Below the pieces are notes generated by a model. The model made no database searches. It was not told where the DNA came from and saw nothing but the letters and a program-made list of their open reading frames with translations. Position numbers and translations under genes: made by a program. Of a stretch of 64,000 nt of DNA, positions 26,160 through 34,022 are shown piece by piece (position 1 is the stretch's first letter; every line of letters begins with the position of its first letter). This DNA is from EW11 sp035765635 (GTDB lineage Bacteria > Verrucomicrobiota > Verrucomicrobiia > Opitutales > Opitutaceae). Location: assembly GCA_035765635.1 (NCBI GenBank), contig DASTWZ010000052.1, forward strand, positions 62,001 through 126,000. Reading direction: 5' to 3'.

Positions 26160-26195
26160 AAAAAGGCGCGCCGTTTTCGGCGCGCCTTTTCTTTT
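26160..26195. terminator. Bidirectional terminator after the PEGA/TonB gene
   Basis: aaaaggcgcgccg-ttt-cggcgcgcctttt followed by cttttgg is a stem of about 13 bp with A-run and T-run flanks. It closes the plus-strand gene ending at 26137 and may also serve the minus-strand lipoprotein gene ending at 26279. Confidence 0.9.
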
Positions 26196-26278
26196 GGAAA
26201 CACACTAGACGCCTCATCGAATTCGAGCCGGTCAGGTCAGTGGCCGGCTGATCTTCGTTTGACGCCGTGGAAGCTTCG

Positions 26279-26704
26279 TCAGGGCTTTTCCTCTTCGATG
26301 GCGGTCACCTTTCCTCCGTGAAACACGACGCGGAAGAAGTCCCGCTCACGCCGCGCCGGAAACGCGGTGTAATAAGGAAACATCGGATCGCCCCAGCGAT
26401 AGTAACGGTGATAGTAGCCGCGATAGAGCAGCATGCCGGTGTCGCTCTCATAGGTGACGTAGCGCCAGGTTTCGGTTACGCCATTGGCGTCGGTGCGGGT
26501 CGTCACGCGGTCCGGGTCGCCGATCGCGAGTTTCACCATCTCAGGAGTGAAACCGATGCCGACTTTGCCCTCCTTGATGAGTTGCTGCTCTTCCGGCGAG
26601 AGCTTCGAAAATATCTCCGGGTTCTTTTTGATTCTGGATTCGGGCGTGGAGCACGCCGCGAAGAGCAGGCCGAAAACGGCGAAAAGGAGCATTAGAGGTT
26701 TCAT
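26279..26704 (-). CDS. Lipoprotein with BamE/SmpA-like pattern, paralogue A
   Basis: A 141-residue predicted outer-envelope lipoprotein. A signal peptide with lipobox LFAAC leaves Cys20 at the mature end, followed by STPESRIKKNPEIF. The core LSPEEQQLIKEGKVGIGFTPEMVKLAIGDPDRVTTRTDANGVTETWRY resembles the 'G.t...v...lG.Pd' pattern of SmpA/BamE-like proteins. A Tyr/Arg-rich insertion (LYRGYYHRYYRWGDP) follows, then a last strand VVFHGGKVTAIEEE. The first part and last strand are clearly homologous to the protein at 27472. ATG 26704 is chosen because it starts the signal peptide. Function is unknown. Confidence 0.8.
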   Translation of the reverse strand: MKPLMLLFAVFGLLFAACSTPESRIKKNPEIFSKLSPEEQQLIKEGKVGIGFTPEMVKLAIGDPDRVTTRTDANGVTETWRYVTYESDTGMLLYRGYYHRYYRWGDPMFPYYTAFPARRERDFFRVVFHGGKVTAIEEEKP

Positions 26705-26771
26705 GGATAAAGGTATTTGGAAGCTTGGTCTCGCCAACCTTGGACACGCTCCTGAGGCTGAACGTTTCATC

Positions 26772-27464
26772 ATGATGATGCTTCTTCTTTGGGACATCGA
26801 CGGAACGCTGATCGACTCCGGTGGAGCGGGCGAACGCGCGTTGAGATTCGCCATGGAACGCGAATTCGGGCTCACCGAAGACCTTGGGTGGTTGGAATTA
26901 GCAGGACGCACGGATCGCTGGATCGCGACTCAAATCCTCGCCCGCTATGGACTCGAAACGACCGACAAAAACATCCGGCGTTTTCTCGACGCCTATCTCG
27001 CGACCGTCGGCGAGGAAATGGCGAACCCCCGGGCGCGAGTTTTGCCCGGTGTGCGCGCCGCGCTCGATGCCGTGAGCCAGCGAAAAGATGTGGCCCAGGC
27101 CCTTCTCACTGGAAACCTGCAGATCGGGGCGAAGATCAAACTCAGTCATTTCGATCTCTGGAAATACTTCCCCTTTGGCGCATTCGCAGACGATAGCGAT
27201 CTCAGGAACGAACTCGGGCCCCACGCCCTCCGGCGCGCGGCGGATCACCACAAGATTCCGTTCCTGCCCGAGCGCGTCATCGTCATCGGAGACACGCCCC
27301 ACGATATCGCCTGCGGAAAAGCGATCGGTGCAAAAACACTCGCGGTCGCGACTGGGCGTTTCAGCCCGGCGGCACTCGAGCCATTCAGCCCGGATATCGT
27401 GCTTCAAAGCCTCGAAGATACGAACGCATTCCTCGAGTCGATCGATCGCGTTTGCCGTCGGTGA
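26772..27464 (+). CDS. HAD-superfamily phosphatase (phosphoglycolate phosphatase-like)
   Basis: A 230-residue hydrolase. Motif I LWDIDGTLIDSG gives the nucleophile Asp and acid/base Asp. Motif II is LLTGN, and motif III/IV is the Lys in the C1 cap region followed by VIVIGDTPHDIACGKAIGAKTLAV. The inserted helical cap (about 20-90) is the Gph/beta-phosphoglucomutase type. A small phosphorylated metabolite is the likely substrate. Three consecutive ATGs (26772, 26775, 26778) precede motif I and any could be used. It starts 67 bases from, and divergent to, lipoprotein A, and runs into lipoprotein B. Confidence 0.87.
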   Translation: MMMLLLWDIDGTLIDSGGAGERALRFAMEREFGLTEDLGWLELAGRTDRWIATQILARYGLETTDKNIRRFLDAYLATVGEEMANPRARVLPGVRAALDAVSQRKDVAQALLTGNLQIGAKIKLSHFDLWKYFPFGAFADDSDLRNELGPHALRRAADHHKIPFLPERVIVIGDTPHDIACGKAIGAKTLAVATGRFSPAALEPFSPDIVLQSLEDTNAFLESIDRVCRR

Positions 27465-27471
27465 GTCTCGA

Positions 27472-27891
27472 TTAGCGACCGCTGCGTTCGATCGCGCTCA
27501 CGCGACCGTTGTCGAAAATCACGCGAACCTTATCGTCGCGTTGATCGCCACCTCCGGTCGCAACGCCAACACCTCCACCCACGTGGCCGGAACCGCCGCC
27601 GACGCCGACACCGATGGCCAGACGCGGTCCCTTGTCGCGATAAGCCCAGACCTCGGCCGTGCCTTTGGCCGTGGTCCGCGTGTATTTGCGATCCGGATCA
27701 CCGAGTGCCATCAGCACCATTTCCGGCGTGTAGCCGACATCGATTTTCCCTCCGCGGATGCGCCCCTGATCTTCCGGCGAGAGTGCGGCGAAGGCAGCCT
27801 GATGATCCTTGATTCTAGAGTCAGGAGTGGAGCAGCCACAAAGGATCGCCCCCACGAGTAAAACAGTCAGCGAAGCTAGACACGGTTTCAT
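27472..27891 (-). CDS. Lipoprotein with BamE/SmpA-like pattern, paralogue B
   Basis: A 139-residue lipoprotein (lipobox LCGC, Cys20). It shares with the protein at 26279 the string CSTP(E/D)SRIK, the LSPE.Q..I..GK..(I/V)G(F/Y)TPEMV and LGDPDR.(T/Y)TRT cores, and the final V.F..G.V.AIE strand. The middle differs: a Gly/Val-rich segment (IGVGVGGGSGHVGGGVGV) replaces the Tyr/Arg-rich insertion. The two paralogues flank a HAD gene on the opposite strand. They probably arose by duplication. Role unknown; attachment to a membrane is clear from the lipobox. Confidence 0.8.
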   Translation of the reverse strand: MKPCLASLTVLLVGAILCGCSTPDSRIKDHQAAFAALSPEDQGRIRGGKIDVGYTPEMVLMALGDPDRKYTRTTAKGTAEVWAYRDKGPRLAIGVGVGGGSGHVGGGVGVATGGGDQRDDKVRVIFDNGRVSAIERSGR

Positions 27892-27973
27892 AGAAGCTTT
27901 GGGATTTTGTTTGCTGAGCGTGGAGGCCTCTTCGCATAACGAACAGCTGCCACCTTCTCGTGCTCATTACCAC

Positions 27974-28414
27974 ATGAAGACCTTTACTATCGCAATAGGC
28001 TCCGACCACGCGGGATTTAAGTACAAAGAGGCCATCAAGACGATGCTTCTCTCCGAGGGCCACACGGTGCGTGACTTCGGAACCCATTCCGAGGAGTCAT
28101 GCGACTACCCGGACTTTGTTCGACCGGTCGCGGAAGCCGTGGCGCGGGGCGAGTATGAGCGCGGAATCGTTCTTGGTGGCTCAGGCAATGGAGAAGCCAT
28201 CGTGGCCAACCGCATCAAGGGCATCCGGTGCGGGCTCTGCTGGACGGACCAGGTCGCGATCTGGAACCGCTCGCACAACGACGGAAATGTCCTCTCGCTC
28301 GGCCAACGCACGATTTCGGAAGCCGATGCACTGCGCATCGTGAAGGTCTGGCTCGCCACGGAATTCGAGGGCGGCCGCCATATCGCCCGGATCAAGAAGA
28401 TCGACGAGTACTGA
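27974..28414 (+). CDS. rpiB: Ribose-5-phosphate isomerase B
   Basis: A 146-residue RpiB/LacA family isomerase interconverting ribose 5-phosphate and ribulose 5-phosphate in the pentose phosphate pathway. It starts MKTFTIAIGSDHAGF (D11, H12 bind substrate). The loop that holds the catalytic Cys in E. coli RpiB reads LGGSGNGEAIVAN here, with E74. That is the Cys-less form known from Mycobacterium tuberculosis, where a Glu acts as the base. NRSHNDGNVLSLG supplies further phosphate-binding residues. ATG 27974 is the family start. Confidence 0.92.
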   Translation: MKTFTIAIGSDHAGFKYKEAIKTMLLSEGHTVRDFGTHSEESCDYPDFVRPVAEAVARGEYERGIVLGGSGNGEAIVANRIKGIRCGLCWTDQVAIWNRSHNDGNVLSLGQRTISEADALRIVKVWLATEFEGGRHIARIKKIDEY

Positions 28415-28465
28415 CAAACGACCGGCGTTTTGCACTTCCGACGGTTTGATGCACGGTTCGGTCGA

Positions 28466-29083
28466 ATGACCTACCAGCATCACTTCGAAGAAGGCACTTC
28501 ATCGTCTGCTCCGCCTCTTCTGCTCCTGCACGGCACGGGAGGGAACGAATTGGATCTCGTTCGTCTGGCCCATACTGTTTCTCCAGGTTCGACTCTGATC
28601 AGCCCGCGAGGAGACGTGAACGAGCATGGGCAGCTGCGATTTTTTCGCCGTTTCGCGGAAGGCGTTTTCGATTTGGAAGACGTGAAAAATCGCACGACAG
28701 CGCTGGCTGAATTTGTTCGCGAAGCCACGGCCAAATACGGCATCGATCAGAAACGATTGATCGCGCTGGGCCTGTCGAATGGCGCGAACATCGCGGCTGC
28801 CATGCTGCAGCTTTATCCTGGCGTACTTCACGGCGCGGTCCTGCTGCGCGCGATGCTGGTGCTCGATGCGCAGCCTCCGCACGGCAGCCTGGACGGAACG
28901 AGGATTCTGATGAGCAACGGTCGATTCGATCCGATTGTCCCGGCCGATCATCCGCTTCGCCTTGCCTCCATCTTCGAGGCTGCGGGCGCGGCCGTCACGC
29001 GGCGTGATCAGGAGGCATCGCACGGCCTCGTGCCCAGCGACGTTCAGGTGGCGCGCGACTGGCTCGCGGCGCTTCAGAGTTAG
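28466..29083 (+). CDS. Alpha/beta hydrolase, carboxylesterase/phospholipase-like
   Basis: A 205-residue hydrolase. LLLLHGTGGNELDLV is the oxyanion-hole HG motif, GLSNGANIA the nucleophile elbow (G-x-S-x-G), GRFDPIVP carries the catalytic Asp and SHGL the catalytic His. This is the small YpfH/YbaC-like carboxylesterase class acting on short acyl esters or lysophospholipids. No signal peptide, so cytoplasmic. ATG 28466 is preferred; a TTG at 28430 would add 12 residues. It follows rpiB by about 50 bases and precedes the UPF0173 gene by 25. Confidence 0.85.
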   Translation: MTYQHHFEEGTSSSAPPLLLLHGTGGNELDLVRLAHTVSPGSTLISPRGDVNEHGQLRFFRRFAEGVFDLEDVKNRTTALAEFVREATAKYGIDQKRLIALGLSNGANIAAAMLQLYPGVLHGAVLLRAMLVLDAQPPHGSLDGTRILMSNGRFDPIVPADHPLRLASIFEAAGAAVTRRDQEASHGLVPSDVQVARDWLAALQS

Positions 29084-29108
29084 TGGACCCAGATCGACGC
29101 GGCGCGCG

Positions 29109-29801
29109 ATGCTCAACATCACTTGGCTGAGCCACTCCTCTTTCCTCGTTCAGCATGAAAAGTGGAGCCTGCTCTTCGACCCGTATTTCACCGGAAATCC
29201 AAAAGCAAAAACGGAAGCGCGCGATGTCCGTTGCACGCACGTTTTCTGCAGTCATGCGCATGAAGATCATTCGGTGGATGTGATCGAAATCGCCGAACGC
29301 AATCAGGCGCCGATCTTCGCGCCGTATGAACTCTCTGAATACTTCAGCGCCAAAACAAAACTACCCGTGTTCGACCTCATGACGGGAGGCACGGTGAAAA
29401 CGGAGTTTGGCCGCGTGCAGCTCACTCCAGCGTGGCACAGCTCGGCGCGAGAAATGCCCGAAGGTCAAAACCTCGCGCTCGGCGAGGCCGCGGGGTTCCT
29501 GGTCACGATTGGCGGCAAAATCGTTTATCACGCTGGCGACACCGCCTTGTTCAGCGACATGCGCCTGCTCGCGCGGCAGCCCATCGATGTCGCGTTCCTG
29601 CCTATTGGCGATTACTACACCATGGGCATCGACGATGCGGTCGCGGCGCTGGATCTTCTCTGCCCGCGCCTGACGTTTCCCATGCATTACAACACGACCG
29701 AGAAGATCGCCGTCGACCCCGATGAATTCGTCGGCAAGGCCGCCGCGGCGGGGCACCGCGTGAAGGTGCTTTCGGTTGGGGAAACGTTCTCGTTTTCCTG
29801 A
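29109..29801 (+). CDS. UPF0173-type metal-dependent hydrolase (metallo-beta-lactamase fold)
   Basis: A 230-residue protein of the YtkL/UPF0173 group. It has ITWLSHSSFLVQ, the metal-binding SHAHEDHSVDV, AWHSS, YHAGDTALFSDM and a C-terminal TFPMHYNT. All metal ligands of the MBL fold are present. The natural substrate of the family is unknown. ATG 29109 follows the esterase stop closely, so the two probably share a transcript with rpiB. Confidence 0.92.
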   Translation: MLNITWLSHSSFLVQHEKWSLLFDPYFTGNPKAKTEARDVRCTHVFCSHAHEDHSVDVIEIAERNQAPIFAPYELSEYFSAKTKLPVFDLMTGGTVKTEFGRVQLTPAWHSSAREMPEGQNLALGEAAGFLVTIGGKIVYHAGDTALFSDMRLLARQPIDVAFLPIGDYYTMGIDDAVAALDLLCPRLTFPMHYNTTEKIAVDPDEFVGKAAAAGHRVKVLSVGETFSFS

Positions 29802-29912
29802 TCGAGCGGCGTGTAATGCGGCCGATGGTGAAGATAAAGATGGCGCGCAAAAATCCCTTGCATCGCCCGAAACCGAACCTTTACTTCTAACCCCTTTAAC
29901 CAATTACAAACC

Positions 29913-30143
29913 ATGGCCAGGATTTGCGCTATCACCGGTAAACGCCCCGTCAAAGGCAGCATCATCAATCGTAAGGGTCAGAGCAAGAAGAGCGGCGGCA
30001 TCGGCACGCACGTGACCAGCATCACGAAGCGCAAATTCCGCCCGAACCTTCAGCGCATTCGCGTCAAGTTGCCGAACGGCGGCACGAAACGCATGTTGGT
30101 CTCCGTCAAGGCGATCAAAGCCGGCTTGGTCGAAAAAGCCTAA
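29913..30143 (+). CDS. rpmB: 50S ribosomal protein L28
   Basis: A 76-residue basic protein with the L28 signature MARICAITGKRPVKGSIIN..KGQSKKSGGIGTHVT and the C-terminal RKFRPNLQRIRVKLPNG..RMLVSVKAIKAGLVEKA. It binds 23S rRNA near the E site of the large subunit. No zinc Cys pairs are present. It stands alone, 112 bases after the MBL gene, and ends in a terminator that lies partly inside the convergent response-regulator gene. Confidence 0.98.
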   Translation: MARICAITGKRPVKGSIINRKGQSKKSGGIGTHVTSITKRKFRPNLQRIRVKLPNGGTKRMLVSVKAIKAGLVEKA

Positions 30144-30197
30144 CCGGGTTTCGCGGCTTTCCGCGGCTCTCACGGTGGCCCGTTCCACCCTCTTTCC

Positions 30198-30230
30198 AAC
30201 CCGCTGCCTCAACGCCGCGGGTTTTTCTTT
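30198..30230 (+). terminator. Terminator of rpmB, overlapping the end of the response-regulator gene
   Basis: aacccgc (30198-30204) pairs with gcgggtt (30217-30223) across a 12-base loop and is followed by tttttcttt. The T-tract and right arm are also the last codons and stop region of the convergent minus-strand gene ending at 30209. Confidence 0.7.
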
Positions 30231-30865
30231 CTCTCGATGACAAGCGGCGCTGGGCGGTGTCCGGCGCGCGTTCCATAAAACCGGTCTTCGCATTCCGGGC
30301 AAAAGCCGTGCGTGAACTCGACGTTCGCATGAAGCGCGAAGTAGTCCTCGAGTTTGCTCCAATATCCGTCGTCCTCGCGGATTTTTTTGCAGCCCGCGCA
30401 CAGCGGCAGCAGCCCGCGGAGGGTGCGTAGGTTCTCGTGCGCGATTTCCAACTCCCGTTTGAGCTGGGCGCGCTCGTTTTCCATTTGATGCCGATACAGC
30501 GCCATTTCGACCTGAACCATCAACTCACGGGACGAGAACGGTTTTAAAATATAGCCGTAAGGCTCGGTCTCTTTCGCGCGCTGGACAACGCCCGCATCGG
30601 AATGGCCGGTCAAAAAGATCACTGGACGGCCCGACGTCACTCGGATCTGCCGCGCGGCCTCGGTGCCATCCATCGCGCCGTTCAGCTGGACATCCATCAA
30701 CACCAGATCGGGCATCAATTCCGCGACTTGCCGGATTGCGTCGGGTCCATTGTCGGACGCGCCCACGACATTGTAACCCAGTTTGGCCAGGGCAAGGCTC
30801 AGCAACGACGAGATGGTCGGCTCGTCCTCGACGATATAGAGCTTTCTGGCGGGCTTGGATGACAT
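30209..30865 (-). CDS. Response regulator with C-terminal four-cysteine module
   Basis: A 218-residue protein. The receiver domain (about 6-125) is canonical: acidic E13/D14, phosphoacceptor D58 in LVLMDVQLNG, T86 in IFLTGHSD and K108 in LKPF. A short coiled coil (about 125-150) leads to a module with C156/C159 (LCAGCKKIREDDGYW) and C189/C192 (GFCPECEDRFY), probably a zinc knuckle found at the end of other two-component proteins. There is no DNA-binding domain, so the output is probably protein-protein contact. ATG 30865 follows the kinase-like gene by two bases, so both are cotranscribed. Confidence 0.9.
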   Translation of the reverse strand: MSSKPARKLYIVEDEPTISSLLSLALAKLGYNVVGASDNGPDAIRQVAELMPDLVLMDVQLNGAMDGTEAARQIRVTSGRPVIFLTGHSDAGVVQRAKETEPYGYILKPFSSRELMVQVEMALYRHQMENERAQLKRELEIAHENLRTLRGLLPLCAGCKKIREDDGYWSKLEDYFALHANVEFTHGFCPECEDRFYGTRAGHRPAPLVIERKKNPRR

Positions 30866-30867
30866 GT

Positions 30868-31512
30868 TTACGACGGGAGGTGGAAGCGAACGGCCAGCCG
30901 TGTCCCTGAAACGCTTTCCAAGGTCAAGCGGGCTCGCAGTTGGCGAACCAGTACATCGACCAATTTTCCCCGAACTGCATCGGCAGAATGCAGCGCGAGG
31001 AGGGTGCGCGGGTTTCCGTCGTCCGCCACCGATAGAAGGCACTCCGCGCCCGTCGGCGGCACGTTCAGAGTCACATCCATTCGCCCAGCCACTCTGTCTT
31101 GAAAACCGTGAAGCAGCGCATCGCACATCAACTCATAGGCGATCAGCGCCAGCGGGATCGCGGTCTCGAGCTCGATCTGTAGTGGATCGGCGAATACATG
31201 AGGCGTGACGGTGATGCGGGATTGGCTGCGCAACGTGCTCGCGACGATTTCATGCAGCGCATCACTGAAATCCAACTGTTGACTGGAGCCGGCGCGGGCG
31301 AGCCGATCGTACAGTGTAGCGACAATTCGGATACGCTCTTCCGCGGCGACAAAGGCGCCGCGCGTTGGACCATCGGACAAATCGCGCGACTGGAGTGACA
31401 GCAAACTCGCGAGCACCTGCAGCGTGTTCTTGGCGCGACGACGTTCGGCATTGAGCAGCAAAGCCGGCGGCTCGGGCTCCTGCACGAACGGACTGAACGG
31501 GTTGTTCGTCAT
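30868..31512 (-). CDS. Degenerate HisKA_2-type histidine kinase (probable pseudokinase)
   Basis: A 214-residue soluble protein resembling the dimerisation/ATPase part of HisKA_2 kinases: KNTLQVLASLLSLQSRDL (28-45) matches the usual KNNLQ..ASLL.LQ helix. The two His that normally precede it (HHRVKNNLQ) are R24-R25 here. In the ATPase domain the N-box Asn is D131 (ELMCDALLHGF). The G1 box is DDGNP, lacking the second Gly. Autophosphorylation therefore looks impossible. It may bind and regulate the partner response regulator encoded two bases downstream. The protein has no sensor or membrane segment. Confidence 0.8.
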   Translation of the reverse strand: MTNNPFSPFVQEPEPPALLLNAERRRAKNTLQVLASLLSLQSRDLSDGPTRGAFVAAEERIRIVATLYDRLARAGSSQQLDFSDALHEIVASTLRSQSRITVTPHVFADPLQIELETAIPLALIAYELMCDALLHGFQDRVAGRMDVTLNVPPTGAECLLSVADDGNPRTLLALHSADAVRGKLVDVLVRQLRARLTLESVSGTRLAVRFHLPS

Positions 31513-31587
31513 CGTCGAGGTCGAGCGAGCATGCCTCTCTGGCCGCTGAGCCGCGAGCTATTTTGCCTGAGGCCTTGCCCTCAGGGT

Positions 31588-32841
31588 TTAAAGCGCGCGG
31601 AAGACGACCGCGGCGTTTTGGCCGCCGAAACCGAGATTGTTGCTCAGGACGGTGCGCACTTTCGCAGCGCGCTTCACGTTCGGCACGTAGTCCAAATCGC
31701 ACTCGGGATCCGGCTCGGTGAGATTGATCGTCGGCGCAATTTCGCCGGTCTGAATCGTCTTCACCGAAATCACGGACTCGATCCCGCCCGCGGCGCCGAG
31801 CAAATGTCCGGTCATCGATTTCGTGGAGCTGATCGCGAGTTGGCGCGCGTGATCGCCGAACACCTTCTTGATCGCGAGCGTCTCGAACTTGTCGTTGTAC
31901 GGCGTGGAGGTGCCGTGCGCATTGATATAGTCGATGTTCTCCGGAGTCGCACCAGCGGAGGCCAATGCGCGTTTCATCGCCATCGACAGACCTTTGCCCT
32001 CGGGGTCTGGCTGCGTGATGTGATAGGCGTCGCACGTCGCGGCGTAGCCAGCCAGTTCACAATAAATCCGAGCGCCGCGCGCCTCGGCGTGTTCGAGCGA
32101 CTCGAGTACCAGCACGCCTGCGCCCTCGCCCATCACGAAACCATCCCGTCCCAAATCGAACGGTCGACTCGCATGCTGCGGATCGTCGTTGCGTGTGCTC
32201 ATCGCCTTCATCGAGCAAAAGCTCGCGTAGGCAAACGGTGTGATCGCCGCTTCTGCTCCGCCCGCGATCATCACATCCGCGTCGCCGCGGCGAATCATGT
32301 GCATCGCTTCACCGATGGCGTGTGTCGCCGTCGCGCAGGCGGACACCACGCCGAAGTTCGGGCCACGCGCGCCAATCGCGATCGCCACGAGGCCGGAGCA
32401 CATGTTTCCGATCAGCGAGGGAATCGTGAAGGGAGAAACTTTGCGCGGGCCGCGCTCGAAGAGATTCTTCAATTGCGACTCGTAGGTGTACATCCCGCCG
32501 ATTCCGGAACCGATCAAAACACCGACGCGATCCCCGTCTTCCTTGGACATGTCGAGCGCGGCATCCTTGATCGCTTGATGCGCGGTCACGAAACCGAAGT
32601 GCGTATAGCGATCGTTGCGGCGCGCTTCCTTCGGGTCCATGTTTTGATCCGCCTGCCAGTCGCGAACCTCGCCGCCGATCTGACACGCAAATTCGGAAGG
32701 ATCGAAAAGCGAAACGCGCTGAATGCCGCATTTTCCCGCGAGCAGATTGGACCAAAAACTTTCGACGTCATGACCGAGCGATGTGATTGCGCCGAGGCCG
32801 GTGATGACGACTCGCTGAGAGCGGGGAATCTGAGATTGCAT
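31588..32841 (-). CDS. fabF: 3-oxoacyl-[acyl-carrier-protein] synthase II
   Basis: A 417-residue condensing enzyme for fatty-acid elongation: malonyl-ACP plus acyl-ACP gives 3-oxoacyl-ACP and CO2. The Cys-His-His triad is visible: C169 in VSACATATHA, H309 in NAHGTSTP and H346 in KSMTGHLLGAAGG. It opens with RVVITGLGAITSLG and closes with SNNLGFGGQNA. Same strand and order as fabG-acpP-fabF. A hairpin with a T-run separates it from acpP and may act as an attenuator that lowers fabF relative to acpP. Confidence 0.97.
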   Translation of the reverse strand: MQSQIPRSQRVVITGLGAITSLGHDVESFWSNLLAGKCGIQRVSLFDPSEFACQIGGEVRDWQADQNMDPKEARRNDRYTHFGFVTAHQAIKDAALDMSKEDGDRVGVLIGSGIGGMYTYESQLKNLFERGPRKVSPFTIPSLIGNMCSGLVAIAIGARGPNFGVVSACATATHAIGEAMHMIRRGDADVMIAGGAEAAITPFAYASFCSMKAMSTRNDDPQHASRPFDLGRDGFVMGEGAGVLVLESLEHAEARGARIYCELAGYAATCDAYHITQPDPEGKGLSMAMKRALASAGATPENIDYINAHGTSTPYNDKFETLAIKKVFGDHARQLAISSTKSMTGHLLGAAGGIESVISVKTIQTGEIAPTINLTEPDPECDLDYVPNVKRAAKVRTVLSNNLGFGGQNAAVVFRAL

Positions 32842-32877
32842 GAAACGGAAAACGTTACTCGAAACGAACCATCTAAA

Positions 32878-32928
32878 AACAAAAAAGCGTTCTACCAGAC
32901 AGTCTCGCGAGGAGGCTCGGTAGAACGC
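32878..32928 (-). terminator. Terminator/attenuator between acpP and fabF
   Basis: On the minus strand gcgttctacc (32928-32919) pairs perfectly with ggtagaacgc (32896-32887) and is followed at once by ttttttgttttt. It lies after the acpP stop and before the fabF start in the same direction, so partial read-through would set the acpP:fabF ratio. Confidence 0.75.
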
Positions 32929-32942
32929 GAAAAACGGAAAAC

Positions 32943-33206
32943 TTATTTGGCGCCGGCCTTGCCTTTGATGTAGTCGACCACCTGACCGACCGTCTGCAGC
33001 TTCTCTGCATCCGACTCCGGAATCTCTCCCTTGATCTCGTCTTTGAACTCTTCTTCGAAGGCCATGATCAGCTCGACAGTATCGAGTGAATCGGCGCCGA
33101 GATCGTCCAGAAAAGAGGCCTGAGGCGTAATCTGTTCTTCATTCACGTTCAGCTGATTAACGATGATCTCTTTAACGCGCTGTTCGATGGTTTTTTGGTC
33201 AGCCAT
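32943..33206 (-). CDS. acpP: Acyl carrier protein
   Basis: An 87-residue acidic helical carrier. S40 in DDLGADSLDTVEL is the 4'-phosphopantetheine attachment site. Helix III ends with VGQVVDYIKGK. It carries the growing acyl chain for the Fab enzymes and also donates acyl groups to LpxD. It has a slightly long C-terminal tail (AGAK). It is 30 bases downstream of fabG and upstream of the attenuator-like hairpin. Confidence 0.98.
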   Translation of the reverse strand: MADQKTIEQRVKEIIVNQLNVNEEQITPQASFLDDLGADSLDTVELIMAFEEEFKDEIKGEIPESDAEKLQTVGQVVDYIKGKAGAK

Positions 33207-33236
33207 GGTCGGGAAAATTCTAAGATTTGAAGCGGG

Positions 33237-33977
33237 TCACATCGCCATGCCGCCGTCAACGGTAAAAACTTGGCCTGTGATATAGTTCGATTCTTCGCTG
33301 CATAAAAACGCAGTCATGTTCGCAATATCCTGCGCTTCACCGAAACGCTGCATCGGAATCAGCGCGGTCGCAGCCTTCTGAATCTCTTCGTTCAACACGG
33401 ACGTCATGTCCGTTTTGATGAAGCCCGGAGCAACCACATTTGCCGTCACGCTGCGGCGGGCGAATTCTTTCGCGATCGATTTCGTGAACGCGATCATACC
33501 GCCTTTCGCGGCGGCGTAATTGGCCTGGCCGGCATTGCCGACTAGGCCGACGACGGAGGCGATGTTCACGATGCGGCCATAGCGCGCGCGGCACATCGGC
33601 CAGCCGATCGCCTTGGTCCAGTGAAACGCGCTCGTCAGGTTGGTTTGGATGACGGAGTTCCAATCATCGTCCGACATGCGCGCGATCAGACCATCGCGCG
33701 TGATGCCGGCATTGTTGACCAGAATGTCGATCTTGCCGTGCTGAGAGAGAAGCTGCTCGGCCGCCTTCGCGATCGCGGCGCCATCGGAGACGTCGACGGC
33801 GAGAGACGAGGCTTTGCCGCCCGCGGCCGTGATTGCATTGGCCACGCTGCCGCAGCTTTCGGCTGACTTGGAAACACAGACGACATTGACTCCGTTTTTC
33901 GCTAGGACTTCAGCGATGGCCTTGCCGATTCCACGGCCGGCGCCGGTCACGATAGCGTTGCGATTATTGAACGTCAT
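33237..33977 (-). CDS. fabG: 3-oxoacyl-[acyl-carrier-protein] reductase
   Basis: A 246-residue classical short-chain dehydrogenase. The NADPH-binding motif is TGAGRGIGKAIA, NNAG occurs at 88-91, and the catalytic S141, Y154 and K158 sit in VNIASVVG..GQANYAAAKGG. It reduces 3-oxoacyl-ACP in the elongation cycle. The position directly before acpP and fabF confirms the fatty-acid role rather than another SDR activity. Confidence 0.96.
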   Translation of the reverse strand: MTFNNRNAIVTGAGRGIGKAIAEVLAKNGVNVVCVSKSAESCGSVANAITAAGGKASSLAVDVSDGAAIAKAAEQLLSQHGKIDILVNNAGITRDGLIARMSDDDWNSVIQTNLTSAFHWTKAIGWPMCRARYGRIVNIASVVGLVGNAGQANYAAAKGGMIAFTKSIAKEFARRSVTANVVAPGFIKTDMTSVLNEEIQKAATALIPMQRFGEAQDIANMTAFLCSEESNYITGQVFTVDGGMAM

Positions 33978-34022
33978 AGAAGTAAAACGATTCGCACCGC
34001 GATCGGCGCAACAAACCTGAAA

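Noticed and set aside
31531..32973. A 480-codon plus-strand frame across fabF
   Set aside because: It is antisense to a canonical KAS II enzyme and has no recognisable fold.
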